Shown here: positions 9,410-19,490 of the stretch, one piece after another
Position numbering within the stretch: the first letter of the stretch is position 1
How the letters are laid out: each line of letters opens with the position of its first letter
Translations under genes and position numbers: made by a program
Assembly: GCA_002449135.1 (NCBI GenBank)
Contig: DKCH01000057.1
Location: forward strand, 13,954 to 72,828
DNA from: Caryophanales bacterium UBA6879
GTDB taxonomy: Bacteria; Bacillota_I; Bacilli_A; RFN20; CAG-288
Length of the DNA stretch: 58,875 bases
Reading direction: 5' to 3'
Notes under the pieces: generated by a model
Database searches by the model: none
Told to the model about the DNA's origin: nothing
What the model saw: the letters and a program-made list of their open reading frames with translations, nothing else

Positions 9410-10228
9410 TTAGATCTTTCTTCTTTTAACAAACAAAAAGCGGTCTTTATTTTCCATATCCTTAATTACTTCAATTTCATAAGCTTTTAATAATTCTCTT
9501 GCTAATATTAATGTAGCTTCTTTATTGCTAGCTTCAAATTCAAAATAAGCGACACCATGTGGGCTTAAAACCTTATCTAAATTTGAAAATATACTATAAA
9601 AAGCATTTAAACCATCTTGCCCAGAATATAAAGCCTCCTTAGGTTCATATTCCAAAGAAGCATCTAAAAGCTCACCTTCTTTAATATAAGGCGGATTAGA
9701 AACAATTAAATCAAACTTCATTTGATGCTTAACAAAATAATCAAGAAAATTAGAAAGTGCAAGATTAATTTCTAATTTATTTTCTTCCGCGTTTACTTGC
9801 CCTACCATTAAAGCCTTATATGAAATATCTGAAGCATAAATAGTAGCTTTTGGAAACATCTTTTTTAAACTTAAAGCAATACAGCCAGAGCCCGTACATA
9901 AATCCAAAGCAGTATTAATTAATGTATTTTTTTGTCTCTTATTAATAATTTCCATCAACTCTTCAGTTTCTGGACGAGGAATTAAAACATTTGGATTAAC
10001 ATTAATTTTAAGACCATAAAAATTAACAAAACCAATTAAATATGCTATAGGGAAATTTCTTGCAATTATTTCTAAATCATCATCTGCTTTATTAGGCATC
10101 ATAAAAAGCTGACCCATTAAAATTTTATTATAGTCTATATGATAACGATAATTAAAAAGATCCTTAATATCTGCTTCTACTACTCCTAAAGCACGTAATT
10201 TAGTTATAAATTTATCAGAATTAATCAT
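9410..10228 (-). CDS. prmC: Release factor glutamine methyltransferase
   Basis: A 272-residue SAM-dependent methyltransferase. The SAM loop reads LDLCTGSGCIAL (109-119) and the catalytic motif NPPY is at 178-181, typical of N5-glutamine methylation. PrmC methylates the glutamine of the GGQ motif of release factors. Its reading frame overlaps the end of prfA by 8 bp, so enzyme and substrate are translated from the same mRNA. The ribosome site is weak (GGTAA), in line with coupling. Length and motif order are normal. Confidence 0.95.
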   Translation of the reverse strand: MINSDKFITKLRALGVVEADIKDLFNYRYHIDYNKILMGQLFMMPNKADDDLEIIARNFPIAYLIGFVNFYGLKINVNPNVLIPRPETEELMEIINKRQKNTLINTALDLCTGSGCIALSLKKMFPKATIYASDISYKALMVGQVNAEENKLEINLALSNFLDYFVKHQMKFDLIVSNPPYIKEGELLDASLEYEPKEALYSGQDGLNAFYSIFSNLDKVLSPHGVAYFEFEASNKEATLILARELLKAYEIEVIKDMENKDRFLFVKRRKI

Positions 10229-11297
10229 TTGTTTTACCAGCGTGTAAAATCAAATCCTTTTGATACTCAGTTTGTAAAGCATCTAAAAGATCATCTAAAT
10301 CGCCTTCCATAATACGATCTAAATTATTTACAGAATAACCAATACGATGATCTGTACAACGGTTTTGAGGGTAATTATATGTTCTAATTTTTTCTGATCT
10401 TTCACCAGTTCCAACTTTTAATTTTCTTTCTGAGCCAACTTTTTCATTTTCCTCTTCTTCTTGCTTAGCCTTTAATTTAGCTCTTAACATGTCCATAGCA
10501 ATTTCTCTATTTTGTAATTGACTTCTTTCAATTTGACAAGAAACTACAATACCAGTAGGAATATGAGTAATACGAACAGCAGATTCAGTTTTATTAACGT
10601 TTTGCCCACCTGCACCTTGTGATCTATAAGTATCAATTTGTAAATCATTAGGATTAATAACAACATCTTCTTTCTTAGTTTCTGGCATAACCAAAACAGT
10701 AGCAGTAGAAGTTTGTAATCTTCCTGATTTTTCAGTAACTGGAACTCTTTGAACACGATGAGCCCCTGATTCAAATTTAAGCTTAGAATAAGCACCTTTA
10801 CCTTGAATCATAAAAGAGACAATAGAATAACCACCTAAAGCAGTAGGTGATTCATCAAGAAGCTTTACTTTCCAACCTTTTTTATCGGCATATTTTAAAT
10901 ACATACGGTATAAATCACCAGCAAAAATATTACCTTCATCACCACCAACAGCGCCTCTAATTTCCATAATGACATTTTTATCATCATTAGCATCTTTAGG
11001 AAGTAAAGCAACTTCAATTTTCTTATATAAATCGTCTTTTAAATTATTAAGTCTAGTCACTTCGCTTTTCCCAAGTTCAGCTAATTCAGCATCACTGTCA
11101 TTAGCCATAGTTTCAGCCTCTTTTAATTCAGTATCAGCCTTTTTATATTGACGATAAAGATTTACTGCTTCTTCTAATGTAGCCCTTTCTTGATTTAATT
11201 TTTTAGCTTTAACAAAATCAGAAATATTAGCTAATTGCTCATCAATCTCTGACATTCTTTTATCCATTGTTTCTAATCTATCTATTACGTAGTCCAT
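10221..11297 (-). CDS. prfA: Peptide chain release factor 1
   Basis: A 358-residue class I release factor. The stop-codon recognition motif is PVT (186-188), which fits the PxT motif of RF1 (UAA and UAG) and not the SPF motif of RF2. The GGQ peptidyl-hydrolysis motif is at 230-232. The N-terminal domain is a helical bundle. Of the genes here several end in TGA, so an RF2 must exist elsewhere in the genome. AAGGGAG lies about 11 nt before the ATG. The gene has its own promoter at 11320-11348 and is followed by prmC. Confidence 0.97.
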   Translation of the reverse strand: MDYVIDRLETMDKRMSEIDEQLANISDFVKAKKLNQERATLEEAVNLYRQYKKADTELKEAETMANDSDAELAELGKSEVTRLNNLKDDLYKKIEVALLPKDANDDKNVIMEIRGAVGGDEGNIFAGDLYRMYLKYADKKGWKVKLLDESPTALGGYSIVSFMIQGKGAYSKLKFESGAHRVQRVPVTEKSGRLQTSTATVLVMPETKKEDVVINPNDLQIDTYRSQGAGGQNVNKTESAVRITHIPTGIVVSCQIERSQLQNREIAMDMLRAKLKAKQEEEENEKVGSERKLKVGTGERSEKIRTYNYPQNRCTDHRIGYSVNNLDRIMEGDLDDLLDALQTEYQKDLILHAGKTND

Positions 11298-11319
11298 TTA
11301 AAAAAATTCTCCCTTAATA

Positions 11320-11348
11320 TTTATATTATTTTTAAGTTTATAAAACAA
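11320..11348 (-). promoter_or_regulatory. Promoter of prfA-prmC
   Basis: Read on the minus strand, TTGTTT (11343-11348) and TATAAA (11320-11325) are 17 bp apart, matching a vegetative sigma-70-type promoter. The start of transcription would fall about 15 nt before the prfA ATG. Confidence 0.6.
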
Positions 11349-11357
11349 GTAATAACA

Positions 11358-14300
11358 CTATAAGCCATCTTTTAAATAAAGGCTTTTAACAACTTTCTTG
11401 AATTTTTTACTATCAATAGTTAAAGCATAATAAATACCATGAACTAAATATAAACCAGTTAAAGAAATAGAAGTAAGCTTAATACCTGTATCTAATTTTG
11501 GAGTAGAATAAGTTAATTGATAATTAACATTTCCTTTTTCAGCAATAAAAGAAATTAAACCACCTTGACCCTTAAAATATTCTATAGGTACTTCTTTATC
11601 ATTTTCTATTTTACTTAATGACCAACCTTTATCATAAGCAACATTAAGTAAAACAAGTTTCTTTTCATTATAATTGGAACTAAAAGTATACTTATTAACA
11701 TTAACAATATTAACATTTTGTAAGCTATTTTCTTTTAATTTTTCAATATCAGAATTAAAAGCAGATTCAGTTTGATAATCAATAGAATCAACACGTATAG
11801 ATACATTTGTGTTTTGGCTTGAATTATTTTTATTACCTAAAGTTTCTTTTAATGTTCCTACAATTAAATAAACTGGTTCATCAACATAAAAACCACGAGA
11901 ATATTTCCAATCACCAGACTTATCATAATTATTTTGCATATGTTGATCATGAGTAATAAGCTTAAAACCATATGTCGGCCATGGATTAGTTTCTTTATCT
12001 AAATAATTTGGATACTTATCATTTTCACTAGTTAAATAATTAGGATTTCTTCCATAAAAAGCAAAATCAATATTATATCCAAACTTAGATTGTAAAGAGA
12101 CATATAACTTATTATTTTCATCAGCACTATTAGTAAAAGCAAACGGAGTTAAATAATTTTTATCTATAAAAATAACAAATTTAGAATTATAAGAAAGATT
12201 AGTATTGTAATTAGTAGTAGAAGAAGGAGTATAAGTATCAGCTGGATAAGTTCCTATATATGATGTGCGTCCATAAATAGTAGAATCAATTTCACCATCA
12301 TATTCTTCTTTTGAAGCTAGTTCTTCACTTGTAGGTGTTTGATTGTTTTTCTTTTTTAATAAGTAATTAGCATAATCAATAATTTTAGTCTTAGGTAAAA
12401 AACCACCAGAAGTATTTTCCATATCACTAGGGAAATTATTAATACCACCATTAGAATTTACATATTCTTTAATCCAAATATTAACATCATTATCTGAATA
12501 ATTAGGTGATAATGTTCTGATCTTTCCACCTTGACTAGTAGTATCCCAATTAGAATAATAAACAGCAGTTTTATAAGAATATGTTGTAGGCATATTTAAT
12601 TTATTTGCCTTATTAAAATCATTAAATTGATCCTTATTTTCATTATAATAAGTCTCATCAACAATTAAAGATTTTAAATAATTATATTCATTAAAATTAG
12701 AATCAGAAGAATTAGTCATCATATCAGAAGTTAAATAAGAATCATATCCAAACCCTAAGTTGATAAAATTCTTATTTTTATAAAGTTCAAAATTAGAATT
12801 CTTAATAGCTTGTTTTAACTTATCATATTTAGAATCATTAAACTCACTATCTTCACTAACTTTAACATAGTTAAATGGAATATTATTGTCATCTTTTCTA
12901 ACTAAATAATATTTAACACCTAATAAAGTATCTAAATTAGCTCTCTTTTCATGAATACCAAAAGTCCAACCACCAGAATAAGAAATTCTCGACCAATTAA
13001 ATAAATCCGTAGAATCATAATTATAAGTAGACGAAAACAAAGCTAAACCATTATAACCTTCAACCATTGCTAAATTAGGTTGACTACGTCCAGCTTGAGT
13101 ATTAAAAATTCTAAATAAATCAGAATCAACCTTATTTAATTCACTAACAATTTTAGTTTGTTCTTTAGTATTTTGATGCCCTCCATATAAAGAATTACTA
13201 TATGAAATATAAGTTTGTGCTTGCATAGAAATATTACCCATTACAACAGCTTCAAAACAAACAAGATATAAAATTTCCTTCTTAAAAGTCTTTGCATTAT
13301 TTCTAAAACGCAAAAACAAATAAACAAGAAAATACCATATAGATTGAAAAATAATTAATGGCAAAAATAAATTACCAGCCGGCTTCAAATTATAATAACT
13401 AGGATTTATTTTCTTATTCATTCTTAAAGAATAATAAGTAGTACAAATAAATAAAACCGCAATTAAAGCAAAAGAAACATCCAAATACCAACGTGGCATT
13501 TTCTTAATAGAATCGAAATGTAAAGAAACTAATAAAATCATCATTAAAATAGGAAAAAGCTGATAACGAGCATAAGCATTAGCAAACAAACCAGATAAAT
13601 AATAAAAGAATGGGGCTTCAACACTAATAACTCCAATAACAAAAAAGATTACATGACTATATTGTTTCTTCTTTATCGCATCAAATAAAGAAGGAAAAAT
13701 CATTAAAATTAAAGGAGTATAGAAAAAAAGATTAATACCAGCATTATCATAACCACTACCATTAAACAAAGTAGTAGAAAAAGAGCCAGTATTCATGTAT
13801 AAAAGTCCAGCTAATGGATAAAGATGCTTATAACTATCATTATCGCCCCAATAAAAAATTAACCTTAATTTATCCATAAAAGTTTCAGCATCTAACAAAT
13901 TACTTAAATAAGTAGTATTAGATATTCTTGGCATTTGTTGAATAAAAACATAATTAGGTAAAATAATAAACGAAACTAAGCCGATACCTAATACAAAAGC
14001 AACAAAGCCTAAAGAAATAACTAATAAATTATTTTTCCAGCCTCTTTTAAAGAATTCTTTTATATATTTACAAATCGCATAAACAAAGCTACAAATTAAA
14101 AAAATAGCAAAAAATTGATAATTCGTACATCCCATTAAAAAGCAAGAAACAATAAATAAACGAGCATCTTTCTTACTAAAAATTTTTTCAATTCCCCAAA
14201 GCATCAAAGGCAAAAAAGTAATAACTTCTTGAAAATGAAAAAACCATAAATAAAACCAACCCCAGCCACAAAAAGCATAAGCTAAAGAACAAAATTTTCT

Positions 14301-14843
14301 TGTAGTTTTACTCATTTTAAAGCTCGTTAAATATCCATAACAAAAAACAGCAGCTAAAACTAACTTTAAAATCATTATTAAAGCTTGAGCTTGTAATAAA
14401 AAAGAACGTGGAAAAATCAATAATAATAAAAAGAAAGGATCAAACAAATAATAAAAAGAATAAGCATCAATATTAGAAACACCAATTAACCCAGAAGTAT
14501 CCCATTCAGGAAAAATTCCAGTTCTAAAAAAATAATGCCAATCATCATACCCATTATAAATAAAAGTCATTCCCTGCAAATTAAAATCGCCAGAAATAGG
14601 CAAAGTAAAAGACTCAGTAAATAGGACGTAAGCATAAGACAAAAAAGCAATTATAAAAGACCAAAAAGCAACTTGCCAATAATTGTTCTTTTTCATCTTA
14701 TTAAATATTTTTAAAACATTATTTTTAAAATCAGAAAAAAAATCATTAACAGAATCAAAAACATCATAATAAAAATCAATAAAAGAACATTTAATTTCTT
14801 TTAAAAAAGAATGGGATGGATTTTTACTATAATTATTTAACAT
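11358..14843 (-). CDS. YfhO-family giant membrane protein
   Basis: A 1161-residue membrane protein. After a cytosolic N-terminus of about 55 residues there are roughly a dozen hydrophobic segments up to residue 540, including long aromatic-rich loops (DDWHYFFRTGIFPEWD), then a large outside domain of about 570 residues rich in Asn, Ser and Tyr, and one last membrane segment near 1130. This layout and the N-terminal sequence fit the YfhO family, GT-C-like proteins. In B. subtilis and Listeria, YfhO-type proteins are linked to glycosylation of lipoteichoic or wall polymers. The acceptor here is unknown. The protein is longer than the usual 850-900 residues; the extra length is mostly in the outer domain. 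It may be translated from a mRNA that starts at the sugar-transporter gene 40 bp upstream. Confidence 0.8.
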   Translation of the reverse strand: MLNNYSKNPSHSFLKEIKCSFIDFYYDVFDSVNDFFSDFKNNVLKIFNKMKKNNYWQVAFWSFIIAFLSYAYVLFTESFTLPISGDFNLQGMTFIYNGYDDWHYFFRTGIFPEWDTSGLIGVSNIDAYSFYYLFDPFFLLLLIFPRSFLLQAQALIMILKLVLAAVFCYGYLTSFKMSKTTRKFCSLAYAFCGWGWFYLWFFHFQEVITFLPLMLWGIEKIFSKKDARLFIVSCFLMGCTNYQFFAIFLICSFVYAICKYIKEFFKRGWKNNLLVISLGFVAFVLGIGLVSFIILPNYVFIQQMPRISNTTYLSNLLDAETFMDKLRLIFYWGDNDSYKHLYPLAGLLYMNTGSFSTTLFNGSGYDNAGINLFFYTPLILMIFPSLFDAIKKKQYSHVIFFVIGVISVEAPFFYYLSGLFANAYARYQLFPILMMILLVSLHFDSIKKMPRWYLDVSFALIAVLFICTTYYSLRMNKKINPSYYNLKPAGNLFLPLIIFQSIWYFLVYLFLRFRNNAKTFKKEILYLVCFEAVVMGNISMQAQTYISYSNSLYGGHQNTKEQTKIVSELNKVDSDLFRIFNTQAGRSQPNLAMVEGYNGLALFSSTYNYDSTDLFNWSRISYSGGWTFGIHEKRANLDTLLGVKYYLVRKDDNNIPFNYVKVSEDSEFNDSKYDKLKQAIKNSNFELYKNKNFINLGFGYDSYLTSDMMTNSSDSNFNEYNYLKSLIVDETYYNENKDQFNDFNKANKLNMPTTYSYKTAVYYSNWDTTSQGGKIRTLSPNYSDNDVNIWIKEYVNSNGGINNFPSDMENTSGGFLPKTKIIDYANYLLKKKNNQTPTSEELASKEEYDGEIDSTIYGRTSYIGTYPADTYTPSSTTNYNTNLSYNSKFVIFIDKNYLTPFAFTNSADENNKLYVSLQSKFGYNIDFAFYGRNPNYLTSENDKYPNYLDKETNPWPTYGFKLITHDQHMQNNYDKSGDWKYSRGFYVDEPVYLIVGTLKETLGNKNNSSQNTNVSIRVDSIDYQTESAFNSDIEKLKENSLQNVNIVNVNKYTFSSNYNEKKLVLLNVAYDKGWSLSKIENDKEVPIEYFKGQGGLISFIAEKGNVNYQLTYSTPKLDTGIKLTSISLTGLYLVHGIYYALTIDSKKFKKVVKSLYLKDGL

Positions 14844-14883
14844 AATGCCCTATATATAATCTTTATTAGTATATCATATATAT

Positions 14884-15828
14884 TTAAGCTTTAGAAAACC
14901 CAATTAAAATAGCACCACACAAAATAACAACTACACCAGTAATCATTAAAACATTTTCTCTTTTAGTATGTAATTTATATTCTTTTAAAACAAATAAAGA
15001 AAGAATAGTAGAAATAACAACCGCCATTTGCGATAAAGTATATCCTACTGCTGAACCAATAATAGGGTTAGCAAGCAATAAAAAGAAATTAGCACCACTA
15101 GATAAAAAACCTGGGAAAATTGAATAAAATAATTTCTTATCAAAAAGTGGTGTTAGATGAAAATCAGGATGTTGATGATGCTTTAATTCTTGACCAAAAT
15201 AAATAATTAAAACAACTATTATAGAACCAATAAAAGTTCCAATAGCATGAGGAAAAATAGTAGAAAAACTAGAAATATTAGTATTATAAGTAGCAAAACG
15301 CGGTAAATTAGAATAAAGCATAAAGAACAAAGCAGCTAGAATTGACATAATAAAACCAACAATTAGATCTTTTTTATTTTCTTCTTTTCTATTTTGACGA
15401 TAAGAAACTAAAAAAGTTCCAATAACAATAACAAAAATACCAGAAAAACCCATGCTTAATTGATATGAAGTTTGCCAATCATGAAAAACAATAACTGAAA
15501 ATAAAGCATTAAAAACTAAAGTAAAAGCTGTTCCAACTCCAAAAGCTAAGGAAGTAGAAAGTAAAAAATATGATATGTACTGAAAATATTGACCAATAGC
15601 CCAAACCATACCACTTAAGGCAGAAAAAATAATAATTTTCCAACCATTAGGGCCACTTAAATCATTTAAAGAAGTTTGTAATGTAGCTAAAAATACAATT
15701 GTTCCGACAATTAAGACACCTAACGACATTCCTAATTGTGTATGAATAGTTTTAGCTTTGATTTTAGTAACTAAACTTGGTTTAATTCCCCAAAAGATAG
15801 CAGAAATTATAGCATAAATAAATCCCAT
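14884..15828 (-). CDS. GRP/GlcU-type sugar transporter (DMT superfamily)
   Basis: A 314-residue protein with about ten membrane segments, two repeats of five. The start MGFIYAIISAIFWGIKPSLV and the pattern NGWKIIIFSALSGMVWAIGQ match the GRP family (glucose/ribose porter, GlcU, RbsU), which imports sugars with protons. A cytosolic loop with charged residues (RQNRKEENKK) lies mid-protein and a His-rich loop (HHQHPDFH) follows in the second half. The start is at the first hydrophobic segment; there is no good ribosome site. A possible TTGTGG-17-TAATAG promoter lies just after the terminator of the upstream lipoprotein gene, which would give a very short leader. The sugar cannot be told from sequence. 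Confidence 0.8.
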   Translation of the reverse strand: MGFIYAIISAIFWGIKPSLVTKIKAKTIHTQLGMSLGVLIVGTIVFLATLQTSLNDLSGPNGWKIIIFSALSGMVWAIGQYFQYISYFLLSTSLAFGVGTAFTLVFNALFSVIVFHDWQTSYQLSMGFSGIFVIVIGTFLVSYRQNRKEENKKDLIVGFIMSILAALFFMLYSNLPRFATYNTNISSFSTIFPHAIGTFIGSIIVVLIIYFGQELKHHQHPDFHLTPLFDKKLFYSIFPGFLSSGANFFLLLANPIIGSAVGYTLSQMAVVISTILSLFVLKEYKLHTKRENVLMITGVVVILCGAILIGFSKA

Positions 15829-15865
15829 AATGGATATTCTATTACAAAAGCGTTCTTATTTCCAC

Positions 15866-15903
15866 AAAAAAGCGGATAGAAATTAATTAATATTTCTACC
15901 CGC
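15866..15903 (-). terminator. Intrinsic terminator of the lipoprotein pair
   Basis: A 12 bp stem with one mismatch (GCGG-TAGAAAT paired with ATTTCTA-CCGC, 15872-15883 with 15892-15903) is followed on the minus strand by six T (15866-15871). It lies 8 bp after the stop of the second lipoprotein gene. Confidence 0.8.
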
Positions 15904-15911
15904 AAAATTCA

Positions 15912-18900
15912 TTAAAGATCAATGTAACTAATTTCTAGCTTAGTTGAAGCATAACTATCACTATTAGAATAAGTTACTTTTAAGTTATAAACTCTATTAT
16001 CAATTTTGATATTGGCTAATAAGACTTTTTCACCATCATCGTCAATAGTTTCGAAAGTATCCCATCCATTAGTTTTATAAATAGAAGATATATCACTAAA
16101 AATATCTTTCTTATAATTATCAGCAGTAATAGTTATATCATCATTACTAGAAGAAACACTAATATCTAAATTATCATCACCGAGATTTACAAATGGAATA
16201 GTAACTTTATCTCCTAAAACTTGTTTAAATAAACCTTGTTCACTAGTACTCCAACTATTCTTAGTAAAGTATGTGTAAGATGGCATATCAAAGATTTCAG
16301 CTTCAAAACCTAAATTCTCATTTGTTCCATAAGTATTTGCAGAAATTGTAAACTTGAATGTTGAATTAGTATCCATAGCTTTAGTAGCAAACACTTCTGG
16401 TAGATAATCATATCCGTAATAATTTTTATATCCAAATGGTCTATAAGTTACATCATAACCTTGTTGTTTTAAAGAATTATAAACTAAATTCATTTGATAA
16501 TTAGAATAATAAGCATCAGAATTAGTTAAATAGGCTCTAATAGTATCAGAATAAGATTGATTCTTTTTAATTTCAAATTTACTTTTATTTGTTCTTGAAT
16601 CCAAGAAAAGAAGTGGAGTAATTGTTTCATTAAAGAAATTAGATTTCATATATTCCAATGTCTTTTTTCCTTCAGGTAAGAATTTATCAAGTTCAGACCA
16701 AGAAGTAGCAGTTGAAGAAACAGTGCTAACAATAGGATCATAATAAATATCTAATTGAATCTTGTCATCTTCAGTTTGATAAATTCTAAATCTAATTGAA
16801 GTGGAGTCAGCAAAAATTTTATATGCTTGAATTTCATATTCCTTAGTATAACTTCCAGAAACAATATAATTTACATTCCATTCATTATTATTAATAGCTT
16901 TAAGTTCATTAGCTAAATAATCCATTACATCACTTCTAAAATTTCCACCAAGTAAAGAAATCTTTCTAGAGTTAACTATTGATTTACTAACAGTCATACT
17001 AGGATTATCACTATTAAGATAAATTAATGGGAAATCATCAATTTTTAATGTTTCTTTTAATTCTTTATCAATATCAGCAGGATAACTAGTAAAAGTATCT
17101 GGTTTAAATCCTTCTGTAAACTTAATAGTAAGTTCAGGTTTAGAAGAATTGCTATAATTGATAGTTGAAAACTCTAACTCTACTACATCTTTATTAGGCA
17201 TAGTTTTAGTTGCTTCAACAGACCAACTATTTGAACTAGTAATAGTAAATCCATTATCTTCTGCTTGTTTTTTAACATCAGTAAAATATGTTTCACCAAC
17301 TATACCACCTATAATATTTAATTCATCAGTCTTTGAACTATCTTCAGTAACAACAGGATAAGCAGTTCCTAAATAGAAATAAGGAAGCTCCAAACCATTA
17401 AATTTAGATTTAATTTTTTCACTTACACTCTTTGGCCAAGCTTTAGGTGCATTAGCTAAATCATATGTTTCATCAATTTTAATAGTACCATACATATAAT
17501 AACGCTCTCTACCATATGGCATATTAGTAATAGAAACTACAACTGTTCTTCCATCACTTAATTTTTTAGAAGCATTAATATTTTTAATATATACTTCATT
17601 ATAGTAATAAGAATCGCCAGCTAACATTTCAACTTTAAAGTCAGGATCACTAGCTAAAGCAGTATAAGCATTAATAATACGATAGTTAACAGAATTAGTA
17701 GCAACAAAATTCAAAGAAAGATTACCTCTACTAGTTAAAGTAATTTGATCACCATCTGAATAAGTATCAAAGAATGGAATTTCATTTAAATCCAAATCAA
17801 GTGTATCTTTCACTAAAGTTTTACTAGATTCTGACCAAGAAGTATTTTTAGATAAATTATCTGTCTTAGTAATATCTAAATATAATGTTTCATCTGCACC
17901 AGTACCTTTAGTAAATAACCCAACTTTATAAGTAGCATTTTCAAATTTCTTAATTGCTGCGGCATAGACCTTTCCATCTTTTTCACTAGAAGAAGAATAC
18001 ATCTTAGTTGTTTTATCAGTTACTACCCAATTTGCTTGACTATATTTAGTCTTAAAATTTTCAACAACTTTCTGATTAAATAAACCACCAGTAACAACCA
18101 TTTGATTATTGTAATTCTTACTAACTTCACCAGTAGGATTTTTAGTAGCTAAATAAACAAATGGTAAAACCGCCTCTAAATCATCAGTATAAGTATCTTT
18201 AAAAAGTGTTTTTAATTCTTCAGGATAAGTACTAGTAATAGTTTCATTATAAGCCTCTTCACTAGAAACAGTTAATAAAGGATAAAAAGAATCATCCTTA
18301 GCTACTCTTTCTAATTTAACACTTAAATTACCAAAAGATGTTACTTTAGTTAAAGTAAAATCAGTAGCTGAAGAACTCACTTCTTGCCACTTATCTGCAA
18401 GCAATTTTGCTTTAGCATCACTAACTATACTATCATTCCAAATCTTCCCTTTTAAAACCAATTTATGGGCACCAGAAGCAGTAGTATCAATATTAGGATA
18501 AACAGTACCTAAATAGAAATAAGGTAAAACCTCATTAAAGGCTAAACTCATTTTATTAGAAACTGTTGTAGACCAACTATCTTGAATAGTAGTATCAAAA
18601 ACTTCTTCTAAATGAACTCTTAATCTAGCCTTATTTTCATATTTATCAAGTTTAACAACCATCTTGTTACCTTTAGCATCAGTTTTACTAGCTACTACAC
18701 CATTAGTTGTGGTTTCATCAGTACCAACTTCCCAACCATCTTTAAATGCCTTAGTAAATTCTTCATTAACTGAGTCATTATAAATACCACCTGTAATAGT
18801 TAAAACATTACTAGTTTCATCATAATTAGTCTCATAATTCTCAGTTCCTAAGTATATAAAAGGTAGATTAAAAGTACCAAAATATTCTTTTAATTGAGCT

Positions 18901-19472
18901 TTAGTAACAGTAGTCCAATCAGTTAAAGTAGTATCATCAAAATCAGGTGAATAGAAAATCTTAGCTACCATAATATTAGAGCTATTAATAGAAACTTCTA
19001 CTTTAATGTGTTTATCATCATTAGAAGCAATTATTTCATTGTTCAATCTAACAACTTCCCACTTATATTTTTGATAATTTTCAACTGATTTAGCAAAACT
19101 GCTTTCCTTAAATTTTTCACCTGTTAATTTAATATAAGGTAGATAATTTTCGTTTGAATCATTTGAATCATAAACAGCATCAATTTTTTCGCCTAATTCA
19201 ATATAAGGTACAATAGTTCCACCAAGATATTTAACCATCATTTGAGTAATAGTTTCATTCCATGGACTATTTTCTTGTGTAATTTCTTGTTCAGTACTAT
19301 CAGATGAAGAAGTTACTTCACTAGTAGAACTAGAAACAGTAGAAGGTTCGCTAGAAGAAACAGCACCAGTAGAATCTGAAGAACTATTTTCATTACTAGT
19401 ATTTTGATTACAGGCTGTTAATAAAGTTGGTATTAATAAAAGTAATGTAAATAATTTTGTCTTTTTTGCCAT
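15912..19472 (-). CDS. Giant repeat lipoprotein A (function unknown)
   Basis: A 1186-residue secreted lipoprotein. The signal peptide ends in the lipobox LLTAC, with Cys21 as lipid site, then a Ser/Thr/Glu-rich linker of about 45 residues. The rest is built of about nine degenerate repeats of 110-130 residues. Each begins with a Trp/Tyr-Ser/Pro helix, then a core like LPFIYLG (variants VPYIELG, LPYFYLG, LPFVYLA, IPFVNLG), then a TGG-I/L-YND motif and beta-strand-rich stretches ending in KLD..., VKLER or similar. I do not recognise the domain. It is cotranscribed with the paralogue upstream, 18 bp apart, and uses a GAGGT ribosome site. A terminator follows directly. It probably sits on the outer face of the membrane. 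Confidence 0.85.
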   Translation of the reverse strand: MAKKTKLFTLLLLIPTLLTACNQNTSNENSSSDSTGAVSSSEPSTVSSSTSEVTSSSDSTEQEITQENSPWNETITQMMVKYLGGTIVPYIELGEKIDAVYDSNDSNENYLPYIKLTGEKFKESSFAKSVENYQKYKWEVVRLNNEIIASNDDKHIKVEVSINSSNIMVAKIFYSPDFDDTTLTDWTTVTKAQLKEYFGTFNLPFIYLGTENYETNYDETSNVLTITGGIYNDSVNEEFTKAFKDGWEVGTDETTTNGVVASKTDAKGNKMVVKLDKYENKARLRVHLEEVFDTTIQDSWSTTVSNKMSLAFNEVLPYFYLGTVYPNIDTTASGAHKLVLKGKIWNDSIVSDAKAKLLADKWQEVSSSATDFTLTKVTSFGNLSVKLERVAKDDSFYPLLTVSSEEAYNETITSTYPEELKTLFKDTYTDDLEAVLPFVYLATKNPTGEVSKNYNNQMVVTGGLFNQKVVENFKTKYSQANWVVTDKTTKMYSSSSEKDGKVYAAAIKKFENATYKVGLFTKGTGADETLYLDITKTDNLSKNTSWSESSKTLVKDTLDLDLNEIPFFDTYSDGDQITLTSRGNLSLNFVATNSVNYRIINAYTALASDPDFKVEMLAGDSYYYNEVYIKNINASKKLSDGRTVVVSITNMPYGRERYYMYGTIKIDETYDLANAPKAWPKSVSEKIKSKFNGLELPYFYLGTAYPVVTEDSSKTDELNIIGGIVGETYFTDVKKQAEDNGFTITSSNSWSVEATKTMPNKDVVELEFSTINYSNSSKPELTIKFTEGFKPDTFTSYPADIDKELKETLKIDDFPLIYLNSDNPSMTVSKSIVNSRKISLLGGNFRSDVMDYLANELKAINNNEWNVNYIVSGSYTKEYEIQAYKIFADSTSIRFRIYQTEDDKIQLDIYYDPIVSTVSSTATSWSELDKFLPEGKKTLEYMKSNFFNETITPLLFLDSRTNKSKFEIKKNQSYSDTIRAYLTNSDAYYSNYQMNLVYNSLKQQGYDVTYRPFGYKNYYGYDYLPEVFATKAMDTNSTFKFTISANTYGTNENLGFEAEIFDMPSYTYFTKNSWSTSEQGLFKQVLGDKVTIPFVNLGDDNLDISVSSSNDDITITADNYKKDIFSDISSIYKTNGWDTFETIDDDGEKVLLANIKIDNRVYNLKVTYSNSDSYASTKLEISYIDL

Positions 19473-19490
19473 AATATATAACCTCTCTTA

